Of a stretch of 35,663 bases of DNA, positions 31,909 to 35,663 are shown one piece after another. The notes beneath the pieces are model-generated. The model worked only from the letters and a program-made list of their open reading frames with translations. It did no database searches and had not been told where the DNA came from. The position numbers and the translations under genes were made by a program. Source of the stretch: Maricaulis sp. GTDB lineage: Bacteria > Pseudomonadota > Alphaproteobacteria > Caulobacterales > Maricaulaceae. Position 1 is the stretch's first letter. Each line of letters opens with the position of its first letter. Where the stretch lies: assembly GCA_017643585.1 (NCBI GenBank), contig JAEPND010000021.1:1-35663 (forward strand). Reading direction: 5' to 3'.

Positions 31909-32490
31909 CTACCAAAGTCGCTCGTAATGCGGCTCTCCGTCAATTTCGATACCCTTGATCAAAGCCCGGCCATTCTCGCCCAGCGCTATGATCAGACGGG
32001 GCGTGCGCGTGTCATCGCGAAGAATGACATCGAGTTCCTGCGCCGTCGCCCGGTCTGCAAAATATCGGTTCAGACCATAATCGATCCGGTAGGATCGCCG
32101 CTCAGGCCGTTCGGCTTCACCTGTACGGGTCAAGCGTTGATCATTCCAGGCATAGTCGACCATGCCCATGATTGTGACGGCATCTTCCGGTCGGCTTGCG
32201 TGGAGCGAGACGGGATGCCAGGCGCCGTCATCGCCGGCCTCCAGGCCAACGAAGATTGACTGGCCCTGCTCAAACACGTCCTCACCCTCCAGCTCTAATG
32301 CGTTGACTCGTGTGATATCCAGCCGGATACGACTGTAATGCCCGAGGAAGGGGTCGCGGGGATAGAACCTGGTGACGTCAAGGACGACCTCCCGTCCGGT
32401 CGAGCGGTGCAGTGTGTTGCTCCCGAGCATGAAGACGAGGAAAGCGGTCATGAGAGCGGCAATGACCGCCAGGCGTTTTGTGTGAGTCAT
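31909..32490 (-). CDS. GDYXXLXY-family protein
   Basis: 193 residues. One N-terminal membrane segment (about 6-25, signal anchor), then the family hallmark in a variant form: DPFLGHYSRIRLDI, with His where most members have Asp. The rest is an extracytoplasmic beta-rich domain. The family normally occurs with DUF2157-type membrane proteins, exactly as here: its ATG overlaps the DUF2157 stop (ATGA). Role of the pair unknown. Confidence 0.85.
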   Translation of the reverse strand: MTHTKRLAVIAALMTAFLVFMLGSNTLHRSTGREVVLDVTRFYPRDPFLGHYSRIRLDITRVNALELEGEDVFEQGQSIFVGLEAGDDGAWHPVSLHASRPEDAVTIMGMVDYAWNDQRLTRTGEAERPERRSYRIDYGLNRYFADRATAQELDVILRDDTRTPRLIIALGENGRALIKGIEIDGEPHYERLW

Positions 32491-33815
32491 GCGGAGTTCT
32501 CCTCGGCGGCGGGCAGGCGTTTGCGCCATTTCAGCAGCGCCCAGCTCAGCCCGAACAGAACAAAGCCGCCGGTCAGGAAGAAGAGCGAGGTTGTCAGCAG
32601 GCCGGAGAAGGTCTCCCAGTACACATAGCCCGTGTGCAGAATGAAGCCTGTAATGCCCAGTGTGCCGGTGGCACGGGCGTGGGCCCGCGTGCCGATCAGA
32701 ATCAGCGAGACACAGAAGATATAATAGGCGCTGCCGATGAGAATGCGGACGGCCAGGAAAACCGTTGGATCATCCACGTAGACGATAAAGGGGAAGACGG
32801 CCGCCGTTACGGCTGCGACACCGATTCCCGCAGCCACGCGCATTCGCTGAGCGGCAGCGGCGACCCAGCCAAGCGCGGTGATTGTTACAACGAGCAGGGC
32901 GGATAGCAGGATGTAAATGGTCAGGTTTGGCAATCCGCTGACATCGGTCGCGCGCCCCAACTCGCGGGCGAAAGCCTCGTATTCTCCCAGTGGCCACTGG
33001 ATGAGCGCGCCTCCGAGCACAGCGGTCGTTGCGCACCAGGCTGCTATCACGCCGGTGGTTGGATCTTGGCGTTGGCGCAGCAGGGCAAATGCCGAAGCCA
33101 GCAAGCCGAAGCTCAATATCGTCAAGGCGGCCATCTGGTGGTCGAGGTACCCCGCCTCGTCGAGGCTGCGCCCCAGTGCGTTGATGAGCCAGGGAACCAG
33201 GGCGATACCAAGCAGGTTGACCGAGACCGAGGATTGCAGGCGGGAGGCCGCCGCCAGCATGAGCGCCCAGACAAGCGCATAGCTCCACATGATGTTCGGC
33301 GCTGCCGGCGACACGATTTCCAGCCAAACCCACATGGCCGACAACACGGTCGCCAGAATCATCACGGGGCGCGAGCTGACAGCGATCGCAGTGCCCAGCG
33401 CGGCGAAAGACCAGATCAGGACAGCGGTATTTCGGAAGGCAGACAGGTTGAAGGTTTGAGCCGTCAGCATGATGGTGATTCCGAACAGGGCAGCGCCCAG
33501 CAAGGCGAGCGCGTGTCCCAGCACGGGGGCGCCGCGATCAAAGGCACGTCCGGCACCCAGCAGGCTGACCCACAACAGGGCCAGCAACAGCAGGAAAACG
33601 ACAAGCTTTGGGATCGCGTCCCAATTGGCTCCGACAAAACTGATCGCGGAGAGCGCAATCAACACCGAGCCGAGAATCGCCAGCGCACCGACCGGGGTCC
33701 AGCCGCCGGGCTGGCGGCCAACATCCTCGAGGATGGCGGATTTGCCATCGGCGCTGAGCCAGCCCTGAGACTGCCAGCGATCCAGGTCCCGCCTGAGGCG
33801 CGATTGATAACTCAT
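32487..33815 (-). CDS. DUF2157 multi-spanning membrane protein
   Basis: 442 residues. A soluble N-terminal helix pair (RRDLDRWQSQGWLSADGKSAILEDV), the DUF2157 signature, is followed by about 12 transmembrane segments from about residue 45 to 425. There is no catalytic motif that I recognise. It is paired with the GDYXXLXY protein by a 4-nt overlap. Start ATG 33815 has GGGGAAAG upstream; an in-frame ATG six codons earlier is less likely. Confidence 0.88.
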   Translation of the reverse strand: MSYQSRLRRDLDRWQSQGWLSADGKSAILEDVGRQPGGWTPVGALAILGSVLIALSAISFVGANWDAIPKLVVFLLLLALLWVSLLGAGRAFDRGAPVLGHALALLGAALFGITIMLTAQTFNLSAFRNTAVLIWSFAALGTAIAVSSRPVMILATVLSAMWVWLEIVSPAAPNIMWSYALVWALMLAAASRLQSSVSVNLLGIALVPWLINALGRSLDEAGYLDHQMAALTILSFGLLASAFALLRQRQDPTTGVIAAWCATTAVLGGALIQWPLGEYEAFARELGRATDVSGLPNLTIYILLSALLVVTITALGWVAAAAQRMRVAAGIGVAAVTAAVFPFIVYVDDPTVFLAVRILIGSAYYIFCVSLILIGTRAHARATGTLGITGFILHTGYVYWETFSGLLTTSLFFLTGGFVLFGLSWALLKWRKRLPAAEENSA

Positions 33816-33974
33816 GGTCTTTCCCCGTCCCATGATGGCGTCCGTCGCATTTTCAGACTGAACCAGCCGGGCAGGCGTGTCCACGTTAGTTTGATTCACG
33901 TGACCCGGCGGCCCAAGGCTCACGCGGTGGCGGGATTCGTGGTATAAGACCGGACCAGCGAAATGGAGTGACCC

Positions 33975-34403
33975 ATGCGAGTGGAAAACATCCTCAGTGT
34001 TAAAGGGCGTTCCGTAGTTACCATCGAAGACAGCTGTACCCTGCGCGAGGCAGCCCAGGCCCTTGATGCCAATGCCATCGGCGCGCTTGTCGTTACCGAT
34101 CCGACCGGGCGTCCGATTTCGGTGCTGACCGAGCGTGACGTCGTGCGCGAACTTGCCATGCACGGGCGGGCCAGCCTCAACAGGACCGTCGCCAACGCGA
34201 CGACCCCGGCATTCATCACCGCGACTCCTGACGAGGCGGTGGAGGATGTGCTGGTGCGCATGACCGATCGCCGTGTTCGCCACCTGTCGGTGCTGGAGGG
34301 GCGTGAGCTGGTTGGAATCGTGTCCATCGGTGATGCGGTGAAGGCCAGGATCCAGGATGTCGAGGCCCAAACAGCGGCCATGCGGGAGTATATCCTGTCC
34401 TAA
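33975..34403 (+). CDS. Twin CBS-domain protein
   Basis: 142 residues forming one Bateman module of two CBS domains (about 5-65 and 72-130). Typical motifs include IGALVVTDPTGRPISVLTERDVVREL in the first and RHLSVLEGRELVGIVSIGDAVK in the second. Binds adenine nucleotides in known homologues and acts as an energy or nucleotide sensor; partner unknown. TGGAGTG precedes the ATG. A short 5-bp hairpin follows the gene before the rrn control region. Confidence 0.92.
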   Translation: MRVENILSVKGRSVVTIEDSCTLREAAQALDANAIGALVVTDPTGRPISVLTERDVVRELAMHGRASLNRTVANATTPAFITATPDEAVEDVLVRMTDRRVRHLSVLEGRELVGIVSIGDAVKARIQDVEAQTAAMREYILS

Positions 34404-34650
34404 TGCAGAAAACTGCAGGGCGTCTTTCCCAGCCTGGACAGGCGTGGGCAGGGTAGGGATGTGTCAAAACCGCTATTTGTGCAGATTTATCGCTTGCGCC
34501 AGATCGGGCTTCCTGTAGAACCCGCCTCTCGACGGCGCCGGGCGGCAAGGTTTTCCTTGAACTCCAGCGTTGTTTCTCTAGAATGCGAGGTCTTGTCGTT
34601 TTTTCGAACGGGGACCGGTGAGTCGATCACGATGCGCCGGTGCTGGGAAT
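34404..34650 (+). other. Non-coding stretch between the CBS gene and the rrn promoters
   Basis: No gene is visible. It holds a weak hairpin right after the CBS stop (34404-34417) and one possible extra rightward promoter, TTGAAC-16-TAGAAT at 34557-34584. Otherwise I see nothing. Confidence 0.4.
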
Positions 34651-34706
34651 TTTTCGCCTCTTTTCGAGGTCGGAAACATCACTGCAGAAACTCTGAGAAA
34701 AGATGA

Positions 34707-34735
34707 TTGACTTCGAATTCTGCGCGGCCTAAACA
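34707..34735 (+). promoter_or_regulatory. rrn P1: rrn promoter 1
   Basis: TTGACT, 17-bp spacer, TAAACA, followed by the GC-rich CCGCGCTC at the expected start region, a discriminator typical of growth-rate and stringently controlled rRNA promoters. Confidence 0.85.
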
Positions 34736-34900
34736 CCGCGCTCCTCGCCGGGAGGGCCCGCTGAAAAGCGGATCGGACCGGCACCCTGAAGGCTCTTGCT
34801 CTTCAGTGTTACATAGGTGGTTTGGATGACTAATCACCGGGCGGTTTTCGAAAGAAAATCAAACGGATGACATTCACTGCACAAACACTGAAAACGGCGA

Positions 34901-34929
34901 TTGACTTCAAAATGAGCACGGCCTAAACA
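34901..34929 (+). promoter_or_regulatory. rrn P2: rrn promoter 2
   Basis: TTGACT-17-TAAACA then CCGCGCTC, identical in core elements to the copy 194 bp upstream. The hairpin TTTTCGAAAGAAAA lies about 42 bp before the -35 box. Confidence 0.85.
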
Positions 34930-35095
34930 CCGCGCTCCTCGCCGGGACGGCTCGCTTCCAAAGCGGATCCGAACGGCACCAGGAAGGCACTCGTTCTTCC
35001 AGTTGATCATAGGCGAGACTAGACGCATCGCCGGCAGATTTTCGAAAGAAAATTCTCCGGACTGCACTCGCTGCTGAAACACTGGAAAAAGACGG

Positions 35096-35124
35096 TTGAC
35101 TTCAAAAACGGCGCGGACTAAACA
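35096..35124 (+). promoter_or_regulatory. rrn P3: rrn promoter 3
   Basis: TTGACT-17-TAAACA then CCGCGCTC, the copy nearest the 16S gene, 195 bp downstream of the second. Transcripts from it would have a leader of about 260 nt before mature 16S. Confidence 0.85.
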
Positions 35125-35200
35125 CCGCGCTCCCGTCGCCGAGGCCTTCAACGGAAAGCCAACGCGACACGGGTTCAGAAGCGAAAGTTTTTGCGGCCCG

Positions 35201-35211
35201 GCTCTTTGACA
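35201..35211 (+). promoter_or_regulatory. boxA antitermination site in the rRNA leader
   Basis: GCTCTTTGACA matches the boxA element that binds NusB-S10 in rRNA leaders. The 180 nt from here to the 16S 5' end is leader sequence expected to pair with the 16S 3' flank for RNase III processing; the partner is outside the window. Confidence 0.75.
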
Positions 35212-35390
35212 TTGTTGATAGGAAAGAGAAACGCAGGCGGCGGTGCTCTGCGGTGGGTCAGACCACCACTAGAGAAACCGATACGCTGAAGCGTTTCTTT
35301 ACGACGATTTTAGTTCTGTTCTGGTTCGCCAGGGCAGGGCGACAAATCTCGTCAAGAACTTTGAATGCCAAGCGTGTCGGAATCAAAACT

Positions 35391-35663
35391 CAACCTGAGA
35401 GTTTGATTCTGGCTCAGAACGAACGCTGGCGGCAGGCTTAACACATGCAAGTCGAGCGCCCTGCTTGCAGGGAGCGGCAGACGGGTGAGTAACGCGTGGG
35501 AACATACCTTTCGGTTCGGAATAGCCCCGGGAAACTGGGTGTAATACCGAATACGTCCTTAGGGAGAAAGATTTATCGCCGAAAGATTGGCCCGCGTTAG
35601 ATTAGATAGTTGGTGAGGTAACGGCTCACCAAGTCGACGATCTATAGCTGGTTTGAGAGGATG
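35391..35663 (+). rRNA. rrs: 16S ribosomal RNA, 5' end (partial)
   Basis: The mature 5' end is placed near 35391 by alignment of AGAGTTTGATTCTGGCTCAG (35398 on) with position 8 of E. coli 16S rRNA. The next segments, AACGAACGCTGGCGGCAGGC, ACACATGCAAGTCGA and ACGGGTGAGTAACGCGT, are universal bacterial 16S. The short V1 loop and the TACCTTTCGGTTCGGAATAGC type V2 are those of alphaproteobacteria. About 273 nt are present and the gene leaves the window at the right edge. Confidence 0.98.

Larger units (their letters stand above)
34651..35232 (+). repeat. Three tandem ~194-bp units carrying the rrn promoters
   Basis: TTTTCG marks the unit starts at 34651, 34845 and 35039, each 194 bp apart. The second and third contain the same 14-nt hairpin TTTTCGAAAGAAAA. 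Each unit carries a promoter about 56 bp later, then CCGCGCTC, and units 1 and 2 share two further hairpins before the next copy. The third unit decays after its promoter as it runs into the 16S leader. Confidence 0.8.

Noticed and set aside
33066-33947. A 293-codon open frame on the plus strand opposite the DUF2157 gene
   Set aside because: Gln/Arg/Gly-rich composition typical of an antisense shadow of a GC-rich membrane-protein gene; no ribosome-binding site or recognisable domain.
35253-35441. A 62-codon frame running into 16S rRNA
   Set aside because: It lies in the rRNA leader and the 16S gene itself; no coding signal.
1-35663. Mobile elements, CRISPR arrays and tRNA genes
   Set aside because: No transposase or integrase, no regularly spaced repeats with unique spacers, and no cloverleaf with a T-loop consensus could be found by eye on either strand.

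Overview
The window is a chromosomal stretch from a GC-rich alphaproteobacterium that is very probably a stalked (prosthecate), holdfast-bearing dimorphic bacterium of the Caulobacter/Maricaulis/Hyphomonas kind. The main reasons are a complete holdfast-anchor operon (hfaA-hfaB-hfaD), alphaproteobacterial families such as DUF3126, DUF2336, PAS_5 and an Hpt/CheY pair, and an alphaproteobacterial-type 16S rRNA 5' end at the right edge. Species-level placement is inference. No prophage, transposase or CRISPR is visible; nearly everything looks like vertically inherited core or lineage-specific genome.

Left part (1-14.4 kb): a HAD phosphatase cut by the left edge; alanine dehydrogenase (ald) head-to-head with an Lrp-type regulator; a small unknown gene, a small GNAT protein and queF; a nitroreductase; a TetR-MFP-RND drug-efflux operon with a recognisable promoter/operator; a Nudix hydrolase; cysE with DUF3126; and a glycine betaine/choline-type ABC importer whose permease and binding protein are one fused chain.

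Middle (14.4-28.2 kb): a PhoH-type ATPase preceded by a leader that ends in an intrinsic terminator (probable attenuator); a gamma-carbonic-anhydrase-like protein; GYF_2, tandem-PilZ and PAS_5 proteins; a secreted Asn/Val-repeat protein; a DUF6491 protein; a lytic-transglycosylase-like protein; two DUF2336 genes bracketing an Hpt-like/CheY-like pair and NAD kinase; egtB without a neighbouring egtD; a class II aldolase-type protein; an outer-membrane-like protein with no clear start; and a cytochrome c lipoprotein.

Right part (28.2 kb to the end): a 43-codon sulfotransferase remnant, then leftward hfaABD driven by a textbook sigma-54 promoter, a rhomboid protease, a DUF2157/GDYXXLXY membrane pair, a twin-CBS protein, and about 1 kb of ribosomal RNA control region with three promoters in 194-bp tandem repeats, a boxA, and the first ~273 nt of 16S rRNA.

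The most notable signals are the sigma-54 promoter and CtrA-like half sites at hfaA, the ~48-residue periodic repeat of HfaD (also present in HfaA), the 86-nt out-of-frame hfaB/hfaD overlap, the tandem-repeat rrn promoters with a compensatory base change in their hairpin, the phoH attenuator, and four tail-to-tail gene pairs whose stop codons overlap by exactly four bases (three of them CTAG).
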